In this document: positions 10,605 through 22,768 of the stretch, piece by piece
Layout of the letters: each line of letters starts with the position of its first letter
Numbering within the stretch: the stretch's first letter is position 1
NCBI RefSeq assembly: GCF_032362555.1
Contig: NC_083505.1
Span: 7,431,501 to 7,495,500, forward strand
Origin: Amyelois transitella
Lineage: Eukaryota; Arthropoda; Insecta; Lepidoptera; Pyralidae
Length of the DNA: 64,000 nucleotides
Direction: 5' to 3'
Notes under the pieces: generated by a model
Seen by the model: only the letters and a program-made list of their open reading frames with translations
Told to the model about the DNA's origin: nothing
The model's database searches: none
Translations under genes and position numbers: made by a program

Positions 10605-13481
10605 TTAATCACAAAAAAAGTTTTCATACAACAAATGCTTAGCCCTTGCTGGAGAGGTGTTAAAAATATCAATGTCTATGGTTTTTGCAACAGTGTTGAA
10701 AGCCTTGCCTACTCGCCATAAAAATGAATTCTGCCTATAATTTGTCGATACTACTGGAAGACTGATAGGGGAATAATGTCGGCGATATTTAGCAGGGACT
10801 GAGAAACATACTTTCGACAGGAGCTCAGGAGAATCCACAATTCCATTTGTCAACTTCAGCAGGTAGCTTATATCAGCAACTTCGCGACGTAAATTCAAAG
10901 GCACGAGGTGATGCTGCCTGCACAATGGAATATATTCCGATGAGCTATAAGTGATTTTAAGACGGTAACATAAATGCCTAATAAATTTCATTTGGATTCT
11001 CTCAATTCTATCTATGTATATTTGATATCTGGGATTCCAAACTTGTGACGCGTATTCAAGAATGCTACGCACAAAAACACAGTACAGAATTTTTAAAGTT
11101 TTAACTGAGCGGAAGGAAGAGGAACAGCGTAGTACAAAACCAAGAGCCTTAGACGCTTTCGTGACCACTTTATCTACGTGTTCCTCAAATGTCAATTTAA
11201 TGTCGTGATAAACACCTAAATCCCTAACACAAGTAACTCTCCTCAGCATTTGGTTCTTTAAAGTGTACGTTGCAGAGATGTAATTCTTCTTTCTTGTGAA
11301 AGTAACGACACAACATTTATACGGATTTAGATCCAAGCAGTTGTCCATGCAGTAGCTTTCCAACCGTAAAAGATCAGACTGCAGAGCCAGCACATCGTCA
11401 TGAGATGATATCACTGAAAATATCTTCATGTCATCAGCAAAACATAGGACACGAGAAGATCTTAAGCAACTGCTTATATCATTAATAAACACTATGAACA
11501 ATAAAGGGCCTAGGAGGGAACCTTGTGGAATTCCACTAGGTATATCGACCCAACTAGATATATAGTTATTGATTACAACTGCCTGGGATCTATTATCTAT
11601 ATACGAAGTAAACCATCTCAAAAGGTCACCCCGTACACCTATGGTGCTCAATTTCAAAATGAGTCTATCATGGTTAATGCGGTCAAAACACTTGCTGTAA
11701 TCCGTGTAGATGACGTCGACCTGCCTGCCATTGTCCATCACGTCTGTCACGTAATCGTTCAAGATAAGAAGGTTGGATACCGTAGACTTTCCACTCACAA
11801 ATCCATGTTGGCTTGAACATAGTACACCTTTAAGTACCGGGTAAAGTTGTCTGTGAATTATACCTTCGAAAATTTTGAATATAATACATAGTTTGGAAAT
11901 GGGCCTAAAATTAGTTACATTATTCTTTGACCCTGATTTATGGACGGGCGTTATAAAAGCTTTTTTCCAAATTGATGGAACAGAATGTTCACGCATGGAG
12001 CGCTGAAATAGCAAAGTCACAGGTATGGATATAGTTTCAGCAGTAGCGATAAGAAAAGATGCGGGCAGATCATCCGGTCCAGCCGATTTGAAGGGGTCAA
12101 GTTCTTTAATTAACTTAGTTACTTGTTCAACTGATATTTCTACAGATGAAATATCAACACTCGCACTACAAGAGTCTATCTCTGAGTTACCTGGGCGAGA
12201 ATTTTGCACATGATTAGAAAAATTTGAGAGAAAATACGAGGAAAAGGCATTACAAATATCTTCTCCCGTGTTAACCTTAATACCGTTAAAATTAAGACTA
12301 CAAGGAATAGTATTAGATTTATATTTAGTCTTTATAAATGACCAAAAATATTTGGGATTACACAAGATGGATTTTTCCACATTATTTATATATACATCAT
12401 GGCAATCTTTTTCCAAACGTTTAACCCTGTCCCGTAACAGCTCAAAAGTATGCAGATCAGCGCTGTTCCCATAATTGTGATATTTCCTGCGAAATTTATC
12501 TTTTTCTCTAATAAGTTTGATTAACCCCTTTGAGTACCAATCCGGAAAAGAGCTAGTTTTGGATGTAACGGATGGTATATATTTACGTCTTAAATTTTTA
12601 TAAACCTCGTAGAAATAGTTAACAGATTCCTCCAAGGAGCGCGAAGAAAATTCAACTTGCCAATCAATTCCACCAATATCTACATTGATAGATTCATAAT
12701 CACCCTTGTAATAAAGGATTTTTTTAAAAGGAACGGTCATCAAAGGCTCAAAGGGAACGTAGTCTAAAGATATTAACAGCGGTGGATGCAAGGGATCAAT
12801 GGGGACGAGAGGGTCTGGACACGATGAAACCGCGACAACTAAATTTGAAAGTACCAAGTCCAAGATCCTTCCCATGCTATTAACCACTCCATTATATTGC
12901 ATTAGGTTAAGGGTGTTTAATTCATCTATCAAAAGATATTCATTTGCGGAAGTCAAGTTTGAAGGCTTCAGACTCGAATCGTCTTGCAATTGCCACTTAA
13001 TCTTACTAAGGTTAAAATCACCGATGATAAGGAACTTATTAGATGTATTTATTTCAAAAATATTAGATAAATTATTTAGAAAATTATTTAACTGCATTGA
13101 GAATGAATTACCTCTCACCTCAGTACATAGGTATAAGACACAAAGATGGACCCTAAAATTACGCGTACAAATGGTAAGCCAAAAATCCTCCGCACTAGAA
13201 CAAGGCTGTGAGTAAGGTATAATTTGTAGATTTTTGCGAGCAGCAATCAGTACACCGCCGCCGCGGGTCTGGCCCGTGCGGGCGTAGTCCCGATCCCGAC
13301 GCCAAACAACAAATCGGCTATCAAACAACTCGCCGTCAGATATGCCATCAAGTAGCCATGTTTCGCTTAAAATGATAACATCGTAATCAGACAAACCCAG
13401 GTTACGTTGAAAAATATCGGTTTTAGTCCGTAAACCCCTAACATTCTGATAGTACATACTTAACTTAATTGCATCGTCCAC
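10605..13481 (-). CDS. LINE-A ORF2: endonuclease / reverse transcriptase
   Basis: A 958-residue protein that nicks target DNA and copies its own RNA into it (target-primed reverse transcription). The N-terminal endonuclease shows QNVRGL (residues 12-17), SETWL (39-43), GGGVLIA (74-80), GDFNL (154-158), LDLVLSN (207-213) and a final DPLHPP (229-234). The reverse transcriptase, about residues 470-760, shows FRPIS (525-529), SQHGF (557-561), DYSKCFD (594-600), GIPQGSLLGP (650-659) and the catalytic FADD (681-684). All catalytic motifs are present and there is no stop or frameshift, so the protein could be active. The ~200-residue C-terminus is typical in length. Start chosen: ATG just before the first endonuclease strand. 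Opposite-strand frames at 11523, 12025, 12268 and 12799 are shadows. Confidence 0.93.
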   Translation of the reverse strand: MDDAIKLSMYYQNVRGLRTKTDIFQRNLGLSDYDVIILSETWLLDGISDGELFDSRFVVWRRDRDYARTGQTRGGGVLIAARKNLQIIPYSQPCSSAEDFWLTICTRNFRVHLCVLYLCTEVRGNSFSMQLNNFLNNLSNIFEINTSNKFLIIGDFNLSKIKWQLQDDSSLKPSNLTSANEYLLIDELNTLNLMQYNGVVNSMGRILDLVLSNLVVAVSSCPDPLVPIDPLHPPLLISLDYVPFEPLMTVPFKKILYYKGDYESINVDIGGIDWQVEFSSRSLEESVNYFYEVYKNLRRKYIPSVTSKTSSFPDWYSKGLIKLIREKDKFRRKYHNYGNSADLHTFELLRDRVKRLEKDCHDVYINNVEKSILCNPKYFWSFIKTKYKSNTIPCSLNFNGIKVNTGEDICNAFSSYFLSNFSNHVQNSRPGNSEIDSCSASVDISSVEISVEQVTKLIKELDPFKSAGPDDLPASFLIATAETISIPVTLLFQRSMREHSVPSIWKKAFITPVHKSGSKNNVTNFRPISKLCIIFKIFEGIIHRQLYPVLKGVLCSSQHGFVSGKSTVSNLLILNDYVTDVMDNGRQVDVIYTDYSKCFDRINHDRLILKLSTIGVRGDLLRWFTSYIDNRSQAVVINNYISSWVDIPSGIPQGSLLGPLLFIVFINDISSCLRSSRVLCFADDMKIFSVISSHDDVLALQSDLLRLESYCMDNCLDLNPYKCCVVTFTRKKNYISATYTLKNQMLRRVTCVRDLGVYHDIKLTFEEHVDKVVTKASKALGFVLRCSSSFRSVKTLKILYCVFVRSILEYASQVWNPRYQIYIDRIERIQMKFIRHLCYRLKITYSSSEYIPLCRQHHLVPLNLRREVADISYLLKLTNGIVDSPELLSKVCFSVPAKYRRHYSPISLPVVSTNYRQNSFLWRVGKAFNTVAKTIDIDIFNTSPARAKHLLYENFFCD

Positions 13482-14009
13482 TGTAAAATTTATAGTTGTT
13501 AAGTATCATAATATGGTAATAAAATAGAATGTGATTGTAATAATTAAATACTACAATAGACAACGAGTGGGAACCAACACCTGTACGTATCGACAACGAG
13601 GCAAGATTCATCCAATCATATTGATAAACAAACCATTTGTAGAAAAACGTATAAAGAGTAATTATAAAAGGCGGCATAATTATATTCAACACTGCTACAA
13701 GTGTAAACATTGGAACTGTTAAATAAAAATTTGTGCGGTAGACGCACAACTGAGAACAATAGACGAGTCCGAGCGGTCGAGTTATTCCAGAGGTACTAAA
13801 CATTTTTTGTTTACATTGATTCGTCAGATGAAAACCAACTAAAATTAAAATAAAGTAATGATGAACTTTGAATTGAATATGATAATTATTAAAAAACAAC
13901 CATAAATCAGCAACAGTACATTTAAAAAAATATAACGTAGTAAATGGGTACAGTGTTGCTAGTAGCAAAAGAAGAAATTCAATGAAAATGTGAAGAAATC
14001 GGAAACAGT
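13482..14009 (-). other. LINE-A inter-ORF spacer with a 167-codon open frame
   Basis: The 528 bases between the two LINE ORFs are AT-rich. An open frame at 13968-13465 (minus) fills most of the space and overlaps the ORF2 start by 17 bases. Its product would be rich in Phe, Tyr, Leu and Ile with no motif I recognise. It may be chance openness in a T-rich stretch, or a spacer that serves translation of ORF2. Its status as a gene is doubtful. Confidence 0.3.
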
Positions 14010-14939
14010 TTAATGCAATTTGTTTAAATCGTTGTCAGTATTCACAACATGCACATCAGAAGTGTCAGTCTTTCTGACATGAATTTTGCCAAATTTTACC
14101 CAGACATGCTGATAGCCACGCTTTTCTTTTAACAGCGACTTGGTTTTAGTAAGCAAAGCTTTAGATTCCGCCGTAAGGTGGTCATTAACAAAGACGCGAT
14201 GTCCGCAATCCGAAAAACCGAGCATGCTGGCCTGTATGTTCTTCATTTGACGTGCAGCAGCTAAAAATTCCTCCTTAATATAGCGATTAGTGAAACCAAC
14301 TATAATAGATTTTTGATTTTGCTTATGTGTAGGAACCCTGGACACATAGTTAATAAATGTTTTAGGAAATGTATAATTGATGTGCTTACTGATGCCCTCG
14401 ATTATTGCAAAGAGATTCTCCCCCTTTTTCATTGGTATTCCCTTAATTTCCGCATTATTAAGTCTGGACCATTGATCTTTTATGGCCAAATTCTCCTTAC
14501 ATTGAGTAAGGGACTTCTGAGTAGACCTTAGTTCCTCTCTTAAGATTTCAATTTCAGAGACCTTTTGTTCCACGGCGTCAATTCTTAGCATGCATTCATC
14601 AAGTTTGCCACTATTAAACTCGCACGCGGTACGCACTTCCGAAATCTCCTTCTTTATTGCCTTTACATCTTCTACTAATCCAGGGAGTATTCTGAGTTGA
14701 CCTTTCATTTCCTTAATTTCGTTGAAAATTCTATCCAACGATGCATTCAAATTAGAATCCTCCCTTCCGGGACTAGTGCCTTTGCATGTATTGCACCTCC
14801 AAGCAGATCTTCTTTCAGCGCCAAGTTTTCGAAAACCAGCCTCGGTTATACCGGCGCATCCAAAGTCATACATCTTGTTGCATGATGTACACTGCACGCC
14901 ATCGTTAAACGATGTCTTACAACGAGCACAAGTATTCAT
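14010..14939 (-). CDS. LINE-A ORF1: PHD-like finger and coiled-coil RNA-binding protein
   Basis: A 309-residue protein, the presumed RNA-packaging partner of ORF2. Residues 1-52 hold cysteine pairs C4xxC7, C17xxC20, C28 and C49xxC52 in the pattern of a PHD/RING-type finger, with Tyr (YDFGCAGI) where a PHD finger usually has His. Residues ~70-150 are rich in Glu, Lys and Leu with heptad-like spacing, consistent with a trimerising coiled coil. The part after ~160 (IKGIPMKKGENLFAIIEGI, then a basic region with KTKSLLKEKRGYQHVWVKFG) resembles the RNA-binding/C-terminal domains of LINE ORF1 proteins. The ATG at 14939 gives the finger right at the N-terminus. No breaks. Confidence 0.88.
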   Translation of the reverse strand: MNTCARCKTSFNDGVQCTSCNKMYDFGCAGITEAGFRKLGAERRSAWRCNTCKGTSPGREDSNLNASLDRIFNEIKEMKGQLRILPGLVEDVKAIKKEISEVRTACEFNSGKLDECMLRIDAVEQKVSEIEILREELRSTQKSLTQCKENLAIKDQWSRLNNAEIKGIPMKKGENLFAIIEGISKHINYTFPKTFINYVSRVPTHKQNQKSIIVGFTNRYIKEEFLAAARQMKNIQASMLGFSDCGHRVFVNDHLTAESKALLTKTKSLLKEKRGYQHVWVKFGKIHVRKTDTSDVHVVNTDNDLNKLH

Positions 14940-15147
14940 AGTTACTGAATGTTGAGTACCACTGATTATTATTGCGAAATACTGTTATACGATTTAACTA
15001 AATGCGTGTTAGCGATACAAGCGTTCAAAGCGGACTGACTTATTCATGTTTATTCAAGGAAAATATAAAACGAGTAACTTATAGACCTAAAACTTATATT
15101 CCTTTAAAAGATTCCGCGCTTATAGTCATACTTCTAACATAACGTAC

Positions 15148-15242
15148 CTATGGCTTAATAATGTAATGGAATTGAAATACAAATGACAGGTTGCTAGCCC
15201 ATCACCTTAGATGAATCCCAAATTTTCATCCCTTCGCTTGAT
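15148..15242 (-). repeat. SINE-1 internal fragment
   Basis: Carries TATGGCTTAATAATG, GGAATTGAAATACAAATGAC, AGGTTGCTAGCCCATCACC and TGAATCCCAAATTTTCATCC, the middle of SINE-1 reversed. Both ends are missing. Confidence 0.65.
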
Positions 15243-18200
15243 TGAGTTTACTATCTGCACGAAAAGAGAAGCAGCTCGGCACACAATGTTTATTTTCACT
15301 ATGAAATTCGCAGACCAGCATGGAAGCTAAATCTTGCGATGAACGCTTCGCAGTCATAGCGTTTATTTTCATCAGAAAATTCATTTTGCATTGTCATATG
15401 ACTCTACGTTTGACTCTACAACATGTAAACAGTTGGTTATCTGGCTTTTACTAACCCGAAACATTTCTGCCTACCTAGTTTTGACTGTTATATTAGTCAG
15501 TCGCACCCCAAGGTAGCTTCCATTTCATTTAAATGAGAATGCAAACTTTGTAATAATAATTGTACGACTGGATTCGAAGTATCGGAATCCATGCGGCACG
15601 TTTCTAAAGAGTATTTTATTCTACAGTAAAATAGTTTTTCCGTTTGCAGGGAAAAAGCGAGATTTGTTCGTGTTCACGCGTGGGCAGGTGGCGCGCTAAC
15701 AGCGTGTGCCGGTTCGTTTGCGCACAATCGTGTTTGCGGCGCCCTGCGGCGGCGCGTTGAAGCACCTTCTTCTAGGTATGGAAAGAGATTCGCTAAGTAT
15801 GGTTACGGACTGATCTTATACGGCTCCGATACGGGTGTCACATCAGGGACAATTATCTTAATATCCAACAGATCCGATCTTTAGAAGTACGTCAAATCTT
15901 CCAGTCATTCAATGATAATTACTTACCAAATCAAAGAACATGAAACTCTGATGGTGTAAAACAAAAAGGTAAATAATTGGTGAAAAAAATAGACCTGTCC
16001 AACTCTCTTATCGGTTCAGCAGTGCAGAACAGCTACTTAAGAAATAACCCATTTTACCGAAACTTGTCAGTTTATAGTAACAGAGTAAATGTTTTTTCTA
16101 TTTTTGTTGTAAAAGTTTCCATATAATGTACCATCATCATCGCTGAATGCCTTTGATGCGTCTCCAGCGGCGCGTTAAACAAGAGTCGGTGCCGCGCCGC
16201 CCCAGACACCAAGGATCGCAAGCTCAAGGGCGAAGTAATTCACTTAAATCACGCATTATAAAGCGCTTTACAGATTCAGCGATGACAACGCCTTACAGAA
16301 AAAATCCTTTATTACATTAACTACCTTTCGACGTAAGAGCACAAAATTCCAGTACTTAGTATATCGTTGCGCATATACAAAAATTCCTTTAAGCAACACC
16401 AAAACTGAACTTTTATGGGTATTTTACAATTATGCTAAGAAGCATTATAAGGGCCTATTTTTTTGCATAGTTAATAAACCACACAATTACAATACATTTA
16501 TTCCTGAAAGCAGAAAATACATGCAAACCCGGAGTAAGTTCCTACACAAAAAATGATAAATCCAATATGGTCGAATCAAGGTCGACCGGTGGAATCCCGT
16601 AACAATAAAATATTACCCCAGTAAGCCTTATTGTGAAATCGAAAAGGACACGCTCGATCCAAAAATCCAGCAAATAAAATTCCAATTACGCAGAACGAAA
16701 TGACATATTCGGTTTGCACAAATCCTTAAAACGTCATCCGATATCCATTACATGTCTATTAAATCTTACGACATATATTTGTGGGGCTCAGTCAGCAGAG
16801 TTCCCCTCGCAAACACCGCGGCGATTACGAGCTCGACCGACCGAAGTAAACGAATATAAAACACATGCGGGAAGACGAATGCAAAATGTACTCGTCAAGA
16901 TTTTGCATAGGTAAACAGTCGTACAAGTTACCCCCTGTCGCACGCCGTCGGCGGCGGAGGTTTAAGTACAATGCCGCAGCCAACATCATTGCCGAATGCG
17001 CCGCATAGAACTCAGTTTTCAATTTCGTTTGGCACTTTTTGGTTAAAGGCAAACTGTGTAATAAAACCATAGTAATTGCCCATCACCATTAAACTAACGT
17101 TTGCTATTATATTGTACAAATTCTCATGTTCAATTAGTCGTAAACTTTTATAAGCCTTCTTATGTAGCCTATCATTCTCTTCTTTTTCAACTGTACTGTT
17201 TGTTAGTAACTATAATTCGCTGCAAAAATCCGATTTCTTAAATTAAATTGAGGACAAGCGGTTTTTTTGCTAAGTATCGCAGCCCGTATATTTTGTTCGG
17301 GAAACAATATTTGTTTATATACTTTTATTCATCACCGTATGTAGCTTTTGTTGTAATAATCAAAACACATAGGTATAATATGCATATAATCTTCCTCTTT
17401 ACCGAAGGGGAAGGTAATACGTCCCCGTTATGAATCAACCTTTATAAATAACCGTAGACGTCTTTACACTTGCCCTTGCTTTAAAAAAACAAAAACAATG
17501 TGAGCGTTGCTCTAGCAGCGTTATCAAAGAGGTCATAGAAACGAGAATAAATATCTTGAAATGCTACTTCAGCAGACTTTCACTTACGGCGACATAGCGA
17601 TAGCTTTCTGTGCCATGTAAACTACCATTCATTCTCTTGAGAAGCATTGCGAATCATTTTTTTTTAATTCCTCCTCTTCATTGCGTTTGCATATTGATAG
17701 CCTACCTTGTGAAGGATCTGGATTCCGCCTTTGAGCACGATCTTAAAGTAGGTTATTACGGATGGTCAATCGAGTATTACAGACAAAAAACTGACGTATC
17801 ATTTACATAACTTATTATTAAGGAATCCCGACCAGCACCCTCATTCACAAAAGTTGACAAGGCAAAAATTTGTCTTTATGTTCTCTCTCTTTCTATCATT
17901 TTCCATAACTTTACCTATATTTATAAAGAGTAAGTCAGAAAAGACATACCTATGTCTTATCAAGTTTTGTGGATTGCTGCCCAGGTTGGCTGATGCTTTT
18001 GGTTTTCTCACGATGGTTTCCACACCATTGCAAACAAGTGTATTAATATTTCTAATGGGATGCACTGCCACGTTCAAATATTGTCGAGTTTTATTGAAGT
18101 TGCCGACTTGAGTACAAATACTTGTGGCATTGTTGTAGAACACTTGAAATTCAATTTCGTATTTGTAGACATTGTGCGAATTCTCGCCTTATGCGATCTC

Positions 18201-19956
18201 ATTGGAGTCTAAGTTCTATAGATGTGCCGAAATTTGATTTACTTTTTTCTGTGGACCACTTCATATGTCGGCGACAAGACGTATATGTTTGTATGGTTTC
18301 AAATAAATGAAAGCGACCATCTCACGTCCAAACAATTTTGTCAACAACATGTGGAACCAAAACCTGACCTACAAAGCTAATTTGAAGGACATCGAGAAAA
18401 GGAGAGTGACCTGACGTAGCAGCATCCAAAGTGATGAGTCGCGCGTGGTCGGAGTCTGGTCGGGCGGCGGCTACTTCTTATAGAGTGCGCACCGCATTTG
18501 AAGTCTATCTATATCAAGCATTAAAATATGATATTAGGTGAAACAATTTCAAGCGAAATTCCTAGACTGTGTGATTTAGGTTAACATACAGTCTTTGAAA
18601 ATTAACATAAAACACAAAACTAAATTGATCAATCGAAAACCTTGATATATAGAGCTCTTCGAGGGCTAAACCCTATTTTTCGCTACAGGCACGTTGCTAA
18701 GTTCTAACTTTGAAATGCACACTCTTGATGAATAAAAACGCTCATTGCTAGCTGTACGGGCGACGGGCACCGAGCGCCGAGCGGCGGGCGACGGGCTCAG
18801 CTCAAGTAACGACCTATCGATTGGCAATAGTGCCTAGTTAGCGATCCTTGCTCGCCCGCCCGCCCCCGACTGCGCCCTCCGCACTCCATCGCTAGATTTC
18901 TTTCTGCGTGGGAAAAATATAGAACTATTTAAATTTGTGTGATTACATTTTATTAGATAAGATTTGCAAAGCTTTACCGCTTTCGCTTTTAAAACTATTT
19001 AAAACTATTTACTTACAGGATAACAAATAAAGACACTAGTCAACAAGACAGAAAAAAATAACTACCCAAATAGATTTATAATTCCACACTGTCTGTACAA
19101 TCAACTGAAAGTCAAGTTATGGATCTTTGAGTCACTTCATATGATATTGACAATACATGCGAAAGACTAAAAGTGAAAATAAGACTACATTTTAATTGAT
19201 GAGTCGCGGGTAAAAGATATTTGATAATATGGGATCAAAATTCCCAATGTTCTTACCAGGTCGTTTATTGGAAAGAAAATCCCAGTAGTTCTACTGGTAA
19301 GACTATTTGGTAATACTACCCAGCAGGAGTACGTTGGGAGTGTTACGAACTCCTTTTTTAAGGAACACAAAGTTCCATATGAAAAGTAAAGGTTTTTTCA
19401 AGGTAATCATCTTTTTTTATTCCAGCGCAAATATGTTAATTATTATTTTTATATAATATAAGTATATTTGTGGGGAGTTAAAGGTACCAATTTATTTATC
19501 TACAATTAAAAAAGTTTGCAAGCTCGTAGCACGACCTTTTCGTACCCTGTTGCTAAATAAATATAGGTATGATTACATTACACAGCGTCTAGACAAACCG
19601 GACGGGATAAGCAAATTCTTGATAACGTTACGATGATTACATCGTAACGTTGTGCCACGCAACAAAAAGACAGTTACTATTACATTACGTATAAGCAAGT
19701 ATTGCAGTCAAGATTCCCACCAAGTTAGCAGTTTCCGCGGCAGGCACGGTGGCAATGGGTAATCCTCCGTCAGCTCTCGTCAGCGCCGCGTTTGCTATTC
19801 GCCCAGTTGACAGACGTCTGGCTACGTCACTTGTTTATTTACTTCGATTTCTGCATTTAGGGAGTTTTTCAAGTCTTTCTTATAATTGACTGATAGCACA
19901 AAGTTATTAGTAAATATAATAAACAATTTGCATTTTCTAAAATATTAACTATCTAG
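15243..19956. other. Gene desert, part 1
   Basis: No gene supported in 4.7 kb. GC-rich islands stand out at about 15670-15770, 16150-16220 and 18760-18885. The opposed open frames at 17841-18143 (minus) and 17854-18111 (plus) lack any recognisable motif. The rest is AT-rich single-copy-looking DNA. Because the only gene within reach is a Maf regulator, the islands may be its regulatory DNA (inference). Confidence 0.4.
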
Positions 19957-19967
19957 TAACAAAGTAC

Positions 19968-20275
19968 ATACATACATAAAATCACGCCTCTTTCCCGGAG
20001 GGGTAGGCAGAGACTACCTCTTTCCACTTGCCACGATCTCTGCATACTTCCTTCGCTTCATCCACATTCATAACTCTCTTCATACAAGCACGGCGGTTTC
20101 AGGTTCTCTTGACCTGACCCTTTACCAGGACGTCCTTAATTTGATCAAGATACGTTCGTCTAGGTCTTCTTACTCCGACCTTTCCCTCCACACTCTCCTT
20201 GTATATCTGCTTAGTCAACCTGTTTTCATTCATCCTCTCCACATGACCGAACCACCTTAACATACCTTTTCTATC
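19968..20275 (-). mobile_element. LINE-B, 5'-truncated copy with 11 bp target duplication
   Basis: The last ~300 bp of a non-LTR retrotransposon. The minus strand encodes the C-terminus of the polymerase ORF (MLRWFGHVERMNENRLTKQI, then GKVGVRRPRRTYLDQIKDVL and further on MKRVMNVDEA). It ends with CCGGGAAAGAGGCGTGATTT and an (ATGT)n tail. Flanks TAACAAAGTAC at 19957-19967 and 20276-20286 prove a single reverse-transcription insertion. The family resembles RTE-type or related LINEs; the clade is uncertain. Confidence 0.88.
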
Positions 20276-20286
20276 TAACAAAGTAC

Positions 20287-22757
20287 TATCACAATTTACA
20301 GTTTCTATACAAAAGCAGACTTGTAATCAAGAAAAGAAGTGCGAACATCTTTTAGCAAGTACTTACTTTGTATTGAAAAGAATTGAATACCAAGGTTATG
20401 TTCTGAAATGCGAAAACAAATGTCAACATATGTTAAACAGGTATCAAATGAGATTTCTCAGTTTGCTTCTCTTGAAGAAACCCGATTCTAGATATCATTG
20501 TAGTAAATACATGCTATTAACAAATTTCCGACTCATATTAAAATCGTCATGCTGATTTCGCATTAGCGCGTTAGGGCTAGACAGAGTCTAATTTTCGAAA
20601 ATAAAGTGATACTTGTGACAACCGGTGCCAACGACCGCCAATGATTTCTGTTTACCTAGTTTTAAGACACACTTTACCAAAGTTCAATGGTAAGTAGTTT
20701 TTAAAATCACTATCACAAACCTCTAGTATAAAAAGAATATTAAGTGTAACAGATACATATATGTAGTTCGCGCGACCCAGTCCGGGTATCGACCGCGCGA
20801 CCCTGCCTGCCAAACTGCTGGCTCAGCGCCTCTGCTCCAGGCGGGAACTCTCAAATCAGCGTACAGGTGTTCGTACATTCTATTGTTTGTGTAGTTTAGG
20901 TAAAGAGTCTTGCTTGTATGGGGAAGGTAAATGAAGAACATTGATGATGTTGGAAAATAAAAATATATAGACTAAGTACTTATATTAGATTTTGCGATGA
21001 TGTTTTTAATTCAAATATTTTTATTCAAAGAACATAGGTGTAAGATACATACAAACTAATTCACGATATTATCATGGTTACAGGCGGACCCCTTGCTCGT
21101 GGTAAAGGGGTAAAAAGGCAACAAAAAGTTACACCAGGAGGATGATCACTAAGTGTTTTGACAAATCGAATTGATGATTACGGTTATAACTACTAAATGT
21201 AGGTAAAAATAGTATAATAACCTGAGGAATTTGCCTGCACTCGTATCTTCGTTGTAAGACGCAATTTTAAGTAAACAGACGCACTTACTTAGGCAAATAC
21301 TTAACTACACTATAGACACTAGTTGTAACACAGGAAAAAATGGAGTGATCCTGATTTACACTGTCATATGGCAAACCTCTTACTTTTTCAGGTAACGGAG
21401 AGAAAACAAGTTTTTGCCGGTGCCTCCCTACCAGCGGAGTTTAAACAATTCAATCATGCGAAATGGTTATTTGACCTCGATGCCCTGGATGAACTCGGAG
21501 TGACGTACTATTTATCATCATCCTCCTGGCGCTAGCGCCAGGGCCAGCGCCGCCCGAGCCTAGGCTCGGTTACATTCTTACTACTTACCCTGGAATGGGG
21601 AAGGGGTAACAGTGTCATGGTAACACATTCAGTTGCCTGATTGCGCAGGTTTCTCTCACCATAAGGGAGTAAGTAGATTGCCGGTTAGTTAGTAGGTAAG
21701 TAGGTACTTACCTACTAATAATTCCGCATAGTAATAATTACAACAAAATTACCCCTCATAACTTCGTTAGTTCTGGAAATGGAAAGTAGCGTGGACTGTG
21801 ACGTCATCTGGCACACCCGACCTTGCCACTAGAAAAATGTGCGGCGTGGCGCGGCGTCGGCGCTGGCTCATCACAGCCCGGCGACCCTCTGCTGACTCCA
21901 CAGTCTTCATTCACTTACATGCTACGCTTATTTGAGGTTGCCAGTTGTATTAACGGGTTGAATAACAGTTGAGTTCTGTTATTTATTTACAATAACCCCT
22001 AGTAAGAAAATAAGAACATCAAGAAAGTTTGTTGGACTAAAATGGCTTTACATATTCTTTAAATTAGTTATTTATCAGTCCTTTCTTTTTGTTTTGTTGT
22101 CTTTATAATTCATCAATCATAAACTTCTAGAAAACAAACCTAAGAAAACTTCAATTTATTACCCGAATCTATTTACGATAAATTTATGTAATGTACAAAA
22201 TAGATAGTAATTTATCATACAAATTCAGATGATTCAGAAATTCAGTCCGCGAATAAGAATAATTGTCCCATACATTATTATGATGTACGCCTACAAAATG
22301 GGCCATTACACTGCTGGACCCGCAGTAACAATGGCCATAATTCTCCCCGGCTTCATTAACAGGCCTCCATTTGCATGACAGCCTCCATTTATGTACAGAT
22401 ATAGGATATAAGCATCACATGGATAGAAGAAAAGTATAGCTGTGTTGGGTGAAGTCGTTCTTATTGTTCCATAAATTTTCATGGTATTTTGGGTCTTATT
22501 TCGATGATATTAGGGTAATGGTAAAGGTTTGAGGTGGCAGTCGGTAGGCGGCGCTGCGGTCGCTCCGCGGGGGGCGTGGTTGCAGTGAACACGCCCCTAG
22601 CGCGCCCCGCGCCGTTTCCCCATCCGAACTACGCTACGTAGTACGCGGCTACGTAGATATCTATGAATATTGGCGACTGGTAGAAGTAGAAAATGTGTTG
22701 ATGTACAGCATCATGATTTTTCATAAATATAAAATAAAATCTGGTTTAGCTGTGTTT
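20287..22757. other. Gene desert, part 2
   Basis: No gene supported. GC-rich patches occur at about 20760-20860, 21525-21570, 21835-21900 and 22540-22660. The last contains inverted GGGGCGTG/CACGCCCC boxes and two CTACGTAG palindromes. Confidence 0.4.
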
Positions 22758-22768
22758 GAAATCCCCTG

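Larger units (their letters stand above)
10361..14960 (-). mobile_element. LINE-A: two-ORF non-LTR retrotransposon with intact frames
   Basis: The element reads on the minus strand: a 5' leader upstream of 14939, ORF1 (14939-14010), a 528-base spacer, ORF2 (13481-10605), a short 3' UTR, and a 3' end of A-rich pentamers (TTTTA repeats at about 10362-10395 on the plus strand). Both frames are uninterrupted, so the copy may be young. The pairing of a zinc-finger/coiled-coil ORF1 with an apurinic-type endonuclease and reverse transcriptase in ORF2 points to the CR1/jockey group of LINEs; I cannot place it more finely by eye. The 5' limit is uncertain and I found no convincing target duplication. 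Confidence 0.85.

Noticed and set aside
17841-18143. Opposed open frames of 100 and 85 codons
   Set aside because: No motif, no splice context, overlapping on both strands; openness by chance is the simpler reading.
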